A stretch of 64,000 nt of DNA from Fischerella muscicola SAG 1427-1 = PCC 73103 (GTDB lineage Bacteria; Cyanobacteriota; Cyanobacteriia; Cyanobacteriales; Nostocaceae). Where the stretch lies: assembly GCF_000317245.1 (NCBI RefSeq), contig NZ_AJLJ01000063.1:1-64000 (forward strand). The letters are read 5' to 3'. The notes under the pieces were generated by a model. The model saw nothing but the letters and a program-made list of their open reading frames with translations. It ran no database searches and was not told the DNA's origin. This document shows positions 17,707 through 25,538 of this stretch, one piece after another; within the stretch, counting starts at the first letter, position 1, and each line of letters begins with the position of its first letter. A program made the position numbers and the translations under genes.

Positions 17707-18419
17707 ACGGGTGTCTCCTGGGGTTCATTGACCATCACAGTTGCCGCAGGAGAGGGTACTTTTTGTCCGGTTGCCTGCTGGACTGCTGCAACAATGCCGT
17801 TATAAGCGCTACATCGACAGAGATTACCACTCAGTCGCTCCTTGATTTCAGCTTCAGAGAGTTCAGCCAACTGTGGGGGACGAGCCAGATCTGGCGTGAC
17901 AACGCTGGCACAGCCCTGTTTTACTTCATCAAGTAAGGCAACAGAAGCACAAATCTGTCCTGGGGTACAATAGCCGCACTGGAAGCCATCGTTATCAATG
18001 AATGCTGCCTGCACTGGATGAAGAGTATCGCCCTTCGCCAGTCCTTCGATGGTGATGATCGCCTTACCTTCCTGCATCACTGCTAAAGCCAAGCAGGAAT
18101 AAACTCGCTGACCATCGATCAGAACAGTACAAGCTCCACACTGTCCGTGATCGCATCCCTTTTTACTCCCCACTAGCCCCAGGCGATCGCGCAGGGCATC
18201 TAAGAGTGTGACACGCGGCTCAAGGTCGAGGGTTTGCTGCTTACCGTTAACAGTAAGTTTCACGTTCATCTCACCTGGGTTACTTTGGCTAGCGTCCTTT
18301 GCTGTAGTTGCCTGATTGAGTAACGAGGGAGCCGCAATAGCCGTTCCGGCAGCAGTCAGTGCTTGTCCCAAAAAACCGCGTCTGGATGTTTTTTCCACCC
18401 TTTTTTTCTTGTGTTGCAT
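17703..18419 (-). CDS. paoA: Tat-exported [2Fe-2S] subunit of the aldehyde oxidase
   Basis: A 238-residue small subunit. The N-terminus has a twin-arginine signal: SRRGFLGQALTAAGTAIAAP (twin Arg at ~13-14) followed by a hydrophobic stretch. The plant-type ferredoxin cluster ligands are in CDHGQCGACTVLIDG plus the following VYSC. The second cluster ligands are in CGYCTPGQIC and GNLCRCSAYNGI. This is the standard pair of [2Fe-2S] clusters of molybdenum hydroxylases. The Tat signal implies the whole heterotrimer folds with its cofactors in the cytoplasm and is then exported, carried by this subunit. First gene of the operon; its promoter should lie in 18420-18687. Confidence 0.93.
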   Translation of the reverse strand: MQHKKKRVEKTSRRGFLGQALTAAGTAIAAPSLLNQATTAKDASQSNPGEMNVKLTVNGKQQTLDLEPRVTLLDALRDRLGLVGSKKGCDHGQCGACTVLIDGQRVYSCLALAVMQEGKAIITIEGLAKGDTLHPVQAAFIDNDGFQCGYCTPGQICASVALLDEVKQGCASVVTPDLARPPQLAELSEAEIKERLSGNLCRCSAYNGIVAAVQQATGQKVPSPAATVMVNEPQETPV

Positions 18420-18687
18420 GATTCGTATTTCTAAATTGAAAAATGCGCTAATGTCGAAAACTTAGGGACCTGCGTAGCTATTTAGTATTGTGTGCATAAT
18501 TAATGAGACTTAAACAAAAATTGTTCTTCGGATTATTTTATGGAGAATTAAGTAAGTCGGCGTGAAAATTTTGATGAGAAGCATCCCACTTTTTGTACTT
18601 GACGGTGATGGGTGCTATGACCAACTTCTATACCAGTGAGAACCTTATTATTGTTGGGGGTTGGTTTTTCCTTCCCCCAATTAAAAC

Positions 18688-19923
18688 CTATGCTGTAAAA
18701 CGATTTGTAATCCGCTTCATCGCTTCTTCGACATTTTCTCGACTGTTAAACGCCGAAATTCGGAAATAGCCTTCACCTGCTGCACCAAAGCCAGAACCTG
18801 GTGTACCTACAACATTGCAAGTGTGTAGCAATTTATCGAAGAAATCCCAGCTGGAAAGACCATTGGGTGTTTTCACCCAGACGTAAGGTGCATTTACACC
18901 ACCGTAAACTGCTAATCCTGCGGCTGTCAGTTGCTCACGGATAATTTTGGCATTTTCCAGGTAAAAACTAATTAGCGCTTTGGTTTGTGCTTGTCCATCT
19001 TCTGAATAAACTGCCTCAGCTCCGCGTTGGACGATGTAAGATACGCCATTAAACTTAGTAGACTGGCGGCGGTTCCAGAGTTTCCATAGTTCCACATCAG
19101 AACCATCTGCGGCTTTGGCTGTGAGGTTCTTGGGTACTACTGTCAAAGCGCAACGAGTACCAGTAAAACCAGCATTTTTAGAGAAAGAGCGGAATTCTAC
19201 TGCACACTCTCTTGCACCTGCAATTTCATAGATGGAGTGGGGAATCTCTGGATCGGTAATGTAGGCTTCGTAAGCAGCATCAAAGAAAATGATTGAGCCA
19301 TTTGCCCTTGCATAGTCCACCCAAGCTTTGAGATGCTCTTTAGTGGCGACTGCGCCAGTGGGGTTATTGGGAAAGCACAGGTAAATTAAATCGACTTTCT
19401 GGGAAGGGATAGTGGCGGTAAAGTTGTTTTCGGCGGTAATTGGCAGATAAACTAAACCCTCAAACTCACCTTTATCGTTGGCGTTGCCAGTATTTCCCGC
19501 CATAACATTAGTGTCTACATATACGGGATAAACTGGATCTGTCACGGCAATAGTATTGTCTTTGCCAAATATATCGAGAATATTACCAGTATCACACTTA
19601 GATCCATCAGATATAAATATTTCCGAGGCATCAATTTCACATCCCCGCGCTTGGAAGTCGGATTGAGCTATTTTCTCCCGTAGCCAAGCGTAACCTTGTT
19701 CTGGGCCATAGCCTTTGAAAGTAGCGCGATCGCCCATTTCTTCCACAGCTTTAATCATTGCAGTCCGACAAGCTTCTGGCAATGGTTCAGTGACATCACC
19801 AATACCCAGCCTGATAATTTTGGCATCTGGGTTAGCTTCTGCAAAAGCATTGACACGGCGTGCAATTTCCGGAAACAGATAACCAGCTTTCAGCTTGAGG
19901 TAGTTGTCGTTAATCGTTGCCAT
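18688..19923 (-). CDS. dapL: LL-diaminopimelate aminotransferase
   Basis: A 411-residue PLP enzyme that makes LL-diaminopimelate directly from tetrahydrodipicolinate and glutamate in lysine and peptidoglycan synthesis. This is the route used by cyanobacteria and plants. It starts [20 protein letters not shown], the usual DapL N-terminus. Other landmarks are [30 protein letters not shown] and the Schiff-base lysine in [14 protein letters not shown]. Length and motifs are normal. It stands alone on the minus strand; 293 bases separate it from argJ upstream, holding a dispersed GAGACGCG palindrome. Confidence 0.97.
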   Translation of the reverse strand: MATINDNYLKLKAGYLFPEIARRVNAFAEANPDAKIIRLGIGDVTEPLPEACRTAMIKAVEEMGDRATFKGYGPEQGYAWLREKIAQSDFQARGCEIDASEIFISDGSKCDTGNILDIFGKDNTIAVTDPVYPVYVDTNVMAGNTGNANDKGEFEGLVYLPITAENNFTATIPSQKVDLIYLCFPNNPTGAVATKEHLKAWVDYARANGSIIFFDAAYEAYITDPEIPHSIYEIAGARECAVEFRSFSKNAGFTGTRCALTVVPKNLTAKAADGSDVELWKLWNRRQSTKFNGVSYIVQRGAEAVYSEDGQAQTKALISFYLENAKIIREQLTAAGLAVYGGVNAPYVWVKTPNGLSSWDFFDKLLHTCNVVGTPGSGFGAAGEGYFRISAFNSRENVEEAMKRITNRFTA

Positions 19924-20095
19924 AGTTGAAAATTTTTATAAATGCTCTAAATAAAACAGCTTACTGCTATGTGCGATATCTTGGTTGAGTTGCGATCGCC
20001 AATATTTGATTTTTGTTATTTACTATTGTGTTATAACGACAGAAGTTAGTGACCAAAGTTTCTTCTACCTAATACAGCAAGCCCATAATCACCTG

Positions 20096-20141
20096 TAGAG
20101 ACGCGAAATTACCCTGCGGGATCTTGCTACGCGTCTCTACA
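20096..20141. repeat. Dispersed hairpin with GTAGAGACGCG arms
   Basis: Left arm GTAGAGACGCG (20096-20106) and right arm ACGCGTCTCTAC (20130-20141) are complementary and enclose ~23 bases. It lies between argJ and dapL and could end the argJ transcript. A member of the same family as 9543-9572 and 47354-47391. Confidence 0.65.
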
Positions 20142-20216
20142 TGACAAAATTATGCCGAAAAATCTTTAACTGAAACGTAGTAATAGCCAATTAGCAATTA
20201 CCAATTACCCATTACC

Positions 20217-21458
20217 TCAAGTCGTGTACTCGGCATTTATCTTCACGTAGTCATAACTTAAATCACAACCCCAAGCTTTACTGGAACCATGACCATTGCC
20301 TATGCTTACAGAAATTAATACGGTATCTTCTTTGAGATAAGCACCCGCAGCAGCTTTTTGTAGATATTCACTTGCTGCTTTCCTGTCAAAAGCTAGGGGT
20401 TGGCCATTTTCCATCATTAAAAAATTCCCTAACTGAATTCTCAGATTTTCTTGCTCAAAAGGTATGCCAGCACGTCCCGCCGCCGCCGCAATGCGTCCCC
20501 AGTTAGGATCGCGTCCAAAAATTGCAGATTTGACTAAAGAAGAACCAGCAATAGTTTTGGCAATTTGACGTGCTGCTTGTTCATCCTGTGCGCCACTGAC
20601 TTGCACTTCTACCAGACAAGTTGCACCCTCCCCATCACGGGCGATCGCTTTTGCTAAATGCTGGCATACTGCTGTTAACATCGCTTCTAATTTTTCAGCT
20701 TCGTGTCCCATTTCGGTAATTGCTGGGGTGCGGGATTCGCCATTGGCAAGGGCGATCAAGCTATCGTTAGTACTAGTATCACCATCAACGGTAATCGAAT
20801 TAAAACTTCGATCAGCAGCCCTACTTAACATTTGCTGCCAAAGATGAGGGGAAACGGCTGCATCACAGGTGACGAATGCTAGCAGAGTAGCCATATTCGG
20901 ATGAATCATCCCAGAACCTTTGGCGATACCACCAATTCTGACTGGGCGATCGCTTATTGTTGTTTCTAGGGCAATTGATTTTGGTACTAAGTCTGTAGTA
21001 ATGATCGCACCTGCGGCAGCATCGGAACCAGTTTCAGATAGTGCTGCTACTAGTTGGGGAATTCCAGCTTTGAGTTTATCCATCGGTATACGCTGCCCAA
21101 TTACCCCAGTCGAAGCCAGTAGGATCGAATCACTGCGGAGATTTAAGGCTTGAGCGATCGCCATCGCCGATTCTAGCGCATCTAACCAACCTTGTTCACC
21201 TGTCGCAGCATTTGCCTGTCCGGCGTTGCAGAGAATGGCACGGGCGTTATGCTTTGCTTGCAGATGTTGGCGACAATAATCTACACATGCTGCCCTCACT
21301 TGAGAGGTTGTAAATACCCCAGCAGCGATCGCTTCTACGTCTGACACTATCAACGCCAAATCTGGCAATCCTGAAGGTTTCAATCCTGCTTTAATTCCAG
21401 ATGCCCGATACCCTCTCGGTGCAGTCACACCACCAGTAATCTCATGCCAGTCTGCCAT
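20217..21458 (-). CDS. argJ: Bifunctional ornithine acetyltransferase / N-acetylglutamate synthase
   Basis: A 413-residue Ntn-type enzyme of the cyclic arginine pathway. It transfers acetyl from N-acetylornithine to glutamate. The self-cleavage site lies in KGSGMIHPNMATLLAFVT: the chain is cut before the Thr of ATLLAF to give alpha and beta subunits with Thr as nucleophile. Other conserved parts are GQANAATGEQG and FGRDPNWGRI. It begins MADWHEITGGVTAPRGYRAS, as expected. It should use the product of argD (6992-8275). The upstream 820 bases hold the small-RNA triplet on the same strand, whose last terminator ends about 190 bases before this start. Confidence 0.97.
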   Translation of the reverse strand: MADWHEITGGVTAPRGYRASGIKAGLKPSGLPDLALIVSDVEAIAAGVFTTSQVRAACVDYCRQHLQAKHNARAILCNAGQANAATGEQGWLDALESAMAIAQALNLRSDSILLASTGVIGQRIPMDKLKAGIPQLVAALSETGSDAAAGAIITTDLVPKSIALETTISDRPVRIGGIAKGSGMIHPNMATLLAFVTCDAAVSPHLWQQMLSRAADRSFNSITVDGDTSTNDSLIALANGESRTPAITEMGHEAEKLEAMLTAVCQHLAKAIARDGEGATCLVEVQVSGAQDEQAARQIAKTIAGSSLVKSAIFGRDPNWGRIAAAAGRAGIPFEQENLRIQLGNFLMMENGQPLAFDRKAASEYLQKAAAGAYLKEDTVLISVSIGNGHGSSKAWGCDLSYDYVKINAEYTT

Positions 21459-21649
21459 GATTTCCCCCTTGCAACTATTACTCGGCTGACTGGCGATTAT
21501 ACCAAGTATTAGTCATTTGTTATTTGTCATTTGTCATTTGTCCTTCGTGCAAAACCAATAAATCATAACCAATGACTATATTTTTAAAGACGCGATTCAT
21601 CTGAATAAATATTGTACAGACACGATTTATCGCGTCTCTAGCAATGATC

Positions 21650-21704
21650 AAAAAAAATAGAGAGCCACTTGGGCAGCTCTCCAGATCATCAGGGTGCATC
21701 TTAA
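21650..21704 (-). ncRNA. Putative small RNA, tandem copy A
   Basis: About 55 nt, read from a predicted start near 21704. The 5' part carries GATGCACCCTGATGATC, identical in all three copies. It is followed by a stem GAGAGC/GCTCTC (21681-21676 with 21665-21660), a ten-base loop, and a U-rich tail at 21659-21651, which is a clear Rho-independent terminator. The promoter -35/-10 pair lies just upstream. The sequence differences among copies fall in the loop and flanks, not in the stem. No Shine-Dalgarno precedes the short frame starting ATGCACCC, so I favour a non-coding RNA. Target and name unknown. Confidence 0.68.
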
Positions 21705-21710
21705 TAACAC

Positions 21711-21738
21711 AATATACCATTTCCGGGGTGTGGGGCAA
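21711..21738 (-). promoter_or_regulatory. Promoter of small RNA copy A
   Basis: On the minus strand: -35 TTGCCC (21738-21733), a 16-base spacer, -10 TATATT (21716-21711). The element arrangement is identical in the other two copies. Confidence 0.65.
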
Positions 21739-21861
21739 TACACCTTAATTAACTTCTTTTGTTTTTGGCTAAATAACTGTATGTAGCAAAGATGATAAGG
21801 AAATACTAGGAAAAATATTTTTTGTTGCTAGTTGCTCAATCATAACTGCGATCGCAACACA

Positions 21862-21916
21862 TAAAAAAAAAGAGAGCCTTTTGGGCAGCTCTCCAGATCA
21901 TCAGGGTGCATCTACA
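21862..21916 (-). ncRNA. Putative small RNA, tandem copy B
   Basis: The same layout as copy A: predicted start near 21916, the invariant GATGCACCCTGATGATC segment, stem GAGAGC/GCTCTC with loop TGCCCAAAAG, then a nine-base U tract at 21871-21863. The loop differs from copy A at two bases only. Confidence 0.68.
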
Positions 21917-21922
21917 TAACAG

Positions 21923-21950
21923 AGTATACCATTTTTGGGATGTGGGGCAA
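21923..21950 (-). promoter_or_regulatory. Promoter of small RNA copy B
   Basis: Minus strand: -35 TTGCCC (21950-21945), 16-base spacer, -10 TATACT (21928-21923). Confidence 0.65.
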
Positions 21951-21960
21951 TACCCCTTAT

Positions 21961-22035
21961 CTAGTTTTTTATCAAAGTTTCCTGAAAAATCTCCGTAAAT
22001 GCACTATTGGGGAGAACAACAGTTTGTTTTGCCAT
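21961..22035 (-). CDS. Possible 24-residue peptide between small RNA copies
   Basis: The ATG at 22035 is preceded by GGAAGAATTAAA, a possible ribosome-binding site, and opens MAKQTVVLPNSAFTEIFQET followed by four more residues and TAG. It lies downstream of the copy C terminator and upstream of the copy B promoter. It could equally be the remnant N-terminus of a lost gene. No family recognised. Confidence 0.25.
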   Translation of the reverse strand: MAKQTVVLPNSAFTEIFQETLIKN

Positions 22036-22097
22036 TTTAATTCTTCCAAGATACGCAGTAAATAACCTGAGTAAAAATTCATCAAAGAAAAATTAAA

Positions 22098-22152
22098 CAA
22101 AAAAAGAGAGAGCCACTTGGGTAGCTCTCCAGATCATCAGGGTGCATCTAAC
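22098..22152 (-). ncRNA. Putative small RNA, tandem copy C
   Basis: Predicted start near 22152, the invariant GATGCACCCTGATGATC segment, stem GAGAGC/GCTCTC with loop TACCCAAGTG, then a U tract at 22105-22099. It is the copy closest to gatB, whose stop is about 100 bases upstream of its promoter. The three starts are spaced ~212 and ~236 bases apart. Confidence 0.68.
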
Positions 22153-22158
22153 TAGCAC

Positions 22159-22186
22159 AGTATAGCATTATCGGCATGAGGGGCAA
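22159..22186 (-). promoter_or_regulatory. Promoter of small RNA copy C
   Basis: Minus strand: -35 TTGCCC (22186-22181), 16-base spacer, -10 TATACT (22164-22159). Immediately upstream AAAAAGGGGTG TTG CCCCT forms a small hairpin that could end gatB transcription. Confidence 0.65.
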
Positions 22187-22282
22187 CACCCCTTTTTGAA
22201 AAAAATTTTGGGATTGGGGATTAGGGGACAAGGGAGCAGGGAGAAATGGAGAATAACCAATGCCCAATGCCCAATGTCCAAC

Positions 22283-23758
22283 TTACGCATTCAACTTTTT
22301 CTCTACCAATTGGTTAGTCAGCTTGGGATCGGCGCGTTTGTTGGTCTTTTTGAGGACTTGTCCGACAAAGAAGCCTTTGAGATTGACATTACCGTTGCGG
22401 AACTTCTCTAATTCTTTGGGATTTGCAGCAATCACTTCATCAATGATGGGTTCGAGGACAGCGGGGTCACTGATTAATTCTTGACCTGCAAACGCTTTTT
22501 CCGGAGAAACACCACTCAGCAAATCGGGCAATTTTTCTTTCGCTTGGGCGTTGCTAATTTTACCCTTTTCAATTCGACTGATGACGTCGGCGAGATTAGC
22601 GGGAGTGAGGGCGATTTCGGTGATGCTGAGTTTATTTTTGTTGAGGTAAGCAGCGATATCTTGAGTAATCCAGTTAGCAGTAGCTTTGGGGTTAGCACCG
22701 AGAGCGATCGCACTTTCAAAATACTCAGCAGTGGCGCGTTCCTCAGTCAAAACTCGCGCATCGTAGGTTGAAAGACCCAACTCATCTTCGTAGCGACGGC
22801 GTTTTTGGGCGGGGAGTTCTGGTAATTCAGAACGCCATGTGAGTAATTGTTCGTCTGATACTTCAATTGGTGCTAAATCTGGTTCTGGGAAGTAGCGATA
22901 ATCGCTAGAACCTTCTTTAGTCCGCATACTAATTGTGCGTTGAGCGCCTTCTTCCCACAAACGAGTTTCTTGGATAATGCGTTCACCCGCTTCTACGGCT
23001 GCAATTTGGCGTTCAATTTCGTATTCAATCGCCTTTTGGATGGCGTTGAACGAGTTCATATTTTTAATTTCTACTTTCGTGCCAAATTTTTCTTGACCAA
23101 CGGGACGCACAGAAATATTCACATCACAACGCAGTGAACCTTCTTGCATATTGCCATCACTGACACCGAGATAACGCACGATCCGGCGTAACTCTTGAGC
23201 GTATTCCGCAGCTTCTTGTCCCGAACGTAAATCTGGTTCCGAGACAATTTCTACCAACGGCACACCAGCACGGTTGTAGTCTACCAAAGAATAGGACGAA
23301 CCAGACAGGCGATCGCTACCTGCGTGTACTAATTTCCCTGCATCTTCTTCCATGTGCAGACGAGTAATCCCAATTTTTTTACGCACAGGATTACCATCTG
23401 CGTCTACTAACTCAATTTCTAACCAACCGTGTTCGGCAATGGGTAGATCATATTGAGAAATTTGATAATTTTTAGGAAGATCAGGATAAAAATATTGTTT
23501 GCGATCGAACTTGCTATATTCAGCGATTTGACAGTTTAGTGCCAAACCCGCTTTGACGGCGTATTCAAGGACTTTTTCGTTGAGTACAGGTAATACACCA
23601 GGCAAACCCATACAAACGGGGTCAATATTAGTATTAGGATCTGCCCCGAATTCTGTGGAACTAGAAGAGAAAATTTTAGTTTTGGTACTCAGCTGACAAT
23701 GGGTTTCTAGACCAATAATCGCTTCATACTCTGTTTTTACAGTCGTAGCAGCAGTCAT
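22283..23758 (-). CDS. gatB: Asp/Glu-tRNA amidotransferase subunit B
   Basis: A 491-residue subunit of GatCAB, which converts misacylated Glu-tRNA(Gln) or Asp-tRNA(Asn) to the amide form. Signatures: EAIIGLETHCQLSTKTKIFS near the N-terminus, PVCMGLPGVLPVLN, KFDRKQYFYPDLPKNYQISQ, and GSLRCDVNISVRP. A C-terminal YqeY-like tRNA-binding tail begins near residue 330 and ends KGFFVGQVLKKTNKRADPKL. Length is normal and there are no gaps. gatA and gatC are not in this window; cyanobacterial gat genes are usually scattered. The stop is followed by the small-RNA triplet on the same strand. Confidence 0.97.
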   Translation of the reverse strand: MTAATTVKTEYEAIIGLETHCQLSTKTKIFSSSSTEFGADPNTNIDPVCMGLPGVLPVLNEKVLEYAVKAGLALNCQIAEYSKFDRKQYFYPDLPKNYQISQYDLPIAEHGWLEIELVDADGNPVRKKIGITRLHMEEDAGKLVHAGSDRLSGSSYSLVDYNRAGVPLVEIVSEPDLRSGQEAAEYAQELRRIVRYLGVSDGNMQEGSLRCDVNISVRPVGQEKFGTKVEIKNMNSFNAIQKAIEYEIERQIAAVEAGERIIQETRLWEEGAQRTISMRTKEGSSDYRYFPEPDLAPIEVSDEQLLTWRSELPELPAQKRRRYEDELGLSTYDARVLTEERATAEYFESAIALGANPKATANWITQDIAAYLNKNKLSITEIALTPANLADVISRIEKGKISNAQAKEKLPDLLSGVSPEKAFAGQELISDPAVLEPIIDEVIAANPKELEKFRNGNVNLKGFFVGQVLKKTNKRADPKLTNQLVEKKLNA

Positions 23759-23867
23759 AAAAACACAAATTATGGTTAATTCTGGTTCAGGCTACTATTT
23801 TAGACTGGGATGGACTGTGCTTGAATACGGTTTTTCGGTAGAGCAAAGCGTACTATTGGTCTGTTTC

Positions 23868-23985
23868 ATCAGTTTTGATGGGCTGCAAGATCCCCGACTT
23901 TTTTAAAAAAGTCGGGGATCTGTCCCCTCGCAGTCTATCAAAATTAATATGTTGAACCACTATTGGTTCAACATATTAATTTTGA
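23868..23985. mobile_element. MITE-like nested palindrome containing AGATCCCCGACTT copy 3
   Basis: The core 34-bp palindrome is at 23888-23921. It is flanked by longer imperfect arms: CATCAGTTTTGATGGGCTGC on the left, and on the right the complement of TTTTGATAGACTGCGAGGGG. Beyond that is another palindrome, TGTTGAACCACTATTGGTTC. A related element with similar outer arms is at 55520-55640, so this is probably a miniature mobile unit and not just a terminator. Confidence 0.6.
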
Positions 23986-24157
23986 TGAGTTCGTAGTGTA
24001 GACGCGGTAGCGGCTACCTACGGAACCCACTGCGTGTGTACCCAAAGGGTACGCTTAAGCGCTCATAGAATAGAGGACTAAAGTCCTCACTACAAACCAG
24101 TGCGATCGCACTAGAGAAAAAACTTTGGTTTAAGATTAGCGATCGCCCAACAAATCG

Positions 24158-24325
24158 CAATGTAAGCCGATACATTAACAATGTAAGTCGATGCATTAAC
24201 AATGTAAGCCAATACATTAACAATGTAAGCCGATACATTAACAATGTAAGCCAATGCATTAACAATGTAAGTCGATGCATTAATAATGTAAGCCGATGCA
24301 TTAACAATGTAAGCCAATGCATTAG
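24158..24325. repeat. Tandem array of eight 21-bp units
   Basis: Eight head-to-tail copies of CAATGTAAGCCGATACATTA plus A, with variation confined to a few positions (CC/TC, GA/AA, TA/TG). Each unit contains the imperfect palindrome AATGTA...TACATT. It is intact end to end and lies just downstream of ada. The open frames it creates on the minus strand have no other support. Confidence 0.9.
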
Positions 24326-24354
24326 CATTGCAGCTTGTTACTCAAATTTGCCAC

Positions 24355-25416
24355 TCAAGATAAACTTCCTGCTTCTTGTGCTAACAAAAATTGTTTGCGT
24401 TCAATACCCCAGCGATAACCACCCAAGCTACCATCAGAACGAACAACGCGATGACAAGGGATAACTAAAGATACAGGATTTGTCGCACAAGCACGCGCCA
24501 CAGCCCTAACTGCACTTGGTTGACCGATAGATTGAGCAACTTCACTATATGTTTGCGTGCTACCACTGGGAATTTGGCGCAAAGCTTGCCAAACTTTGGC
24601 TTGAAAAGCTGTAGCTTGGACATCAAGAGGTAATGCTGAGAGATGGGAACTCGGTTGTTCACCATTGAGGTATTTTAAGAGAGCGATCGCCCATTTGCTC
24701 AAGTTATCTTCCTTTAGCTCACAACGGTAAATCTTAGCCGCCGGAAATTCTTTCAGCAAAGCAGTTTCTAATCCTGTATCAGAGTCACCCAGACTCACCA
24801 TGCAAATTCCATATTCAGTACCAGCAACCAGCAAGTAGCCCAAAGCAGAATCTACAATCATGTAGTTGATGACCATACCATCTCCGCCGCGTTTGTACGT
24901 AGCGGGAGTCATGCCCAATTGTATTTTTGCAGACTCATAAGGACGACTGTTTGAACCATAACCTGCATTGTAAATGCTATCAGTGACGCTGCTTGCGCTT
25001 TTAAGTTCTGATTTTAAACTTTGCATTCGTTGTGCTTGTATATACTGCTTAGGTGTTACACCCATAACTCGCTTAAACTTTCGCTGCAAGTGAAAAGGAC
25101 TAACATTAACCTGGGCGCTGAGTGTTGCTAAAGTTAGTGAACTTGTAGTTTCGGCTTCGATAATAGCGCACACACGCCCCACCATTTCTGTTTGCGGGTC
25201 AATCGGGTTTTGTGGATCACAGCGCCGACACGGACGGAAACCCTCATCTTCAGCTATTTGCGACGATGCAAAGAAAACAACTTGCTCTCTTTGCGGCTTG
25301 CGAGCAGCACACGATGGACGGCAATATATACCAGTAGAGCGCACTGCATATACAAATACACCGTCCAAGCGAATGTCTCTGTTTAATACAGCTTGCCAAA
25401 ACTCTGCTTCATGCAT
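24355..25416 (-). CDS. ada: Ada: bifunctional DNA alkylation repair methyltransferase and regulator
   Basis: A 353-residue full-length Ada. The N-terminal zinc domain has Cys32, Cys36, Cys63 and Cys66 (YCRPSC, FRPCRRC); in E. coli Ada the first of these accepts a methyl from phosphotriesters and converts the protein to an activator. An AraC-type HTH spans ~80-180 (LATLSAQVNVSPFHLQRKF). The C-terminal O6-methylguanine methyltransferase has the active Cys in IPCHRVVRSDGSLGGYRWG. It repairs O6-alkylguanine and induces the adaptive response. It lies on the same strand as alkA (29364-30029), but two STAND/WD40 genes separate them. Confidence 0.96.
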   Translation of the reverse strand: MHEAEFWQAVLNRDIRLDGVFVYAVRSTGIYCRPSCAARKPQREQVVFFASSQIAEDEGFRPCRRCDPQNPIDPQTEMVGRVCAIIEAETTSSLTLATLSAQVNVSPFHLQRKFKRVMGVTPKQYIQAQRMQSLKSELKSASSVTDSIYNAGYGSNSRPYESAKIQLGMTPATYKRGGDGMVINYMIVDSALGYLLVAGTEYGICMVSLGDSDTGLETALLKEFPAAKIYRCELKEDNLSKWAIALLKYLNGEQPSSHLSALPLDVQATAFQAKVWQALRQIPSGSTQTYSEVAQSIGQPSAVRAVARACATNPVSLVIPCHRVVRSDGSLGGYRWGIERKQFLLAQEAGSLS

Positions 25417-25538
25417 AGGATTTGTGAAAACCCTGATTTGCTTACGCTCCCAATCATAAATAAAGCAGATTCACGAATCTATCTGAATCTTGCTGTTAAA
25501 CTTTGCACTTAGACTCGCACTTGCCTATTTTTTTACTC

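Noticed and set aside
21650..22186. Triplicated element as a CRISPR array or as tandem small proteins starting MHPDDLES
   Set aside because: Only three copies, ~215-236 bases apart with unrelated DNA between; the short frame has no ribosome site and lies within the predicted transcript and terminator stem.
24014..24328. Minus-strand frame with LTLLMHR repeats and an overlapping one with AYIVNAS repeats
   Set aside because: Two frames are open across the same 21-bp array, which is what a stop-free repeat gives by chance.
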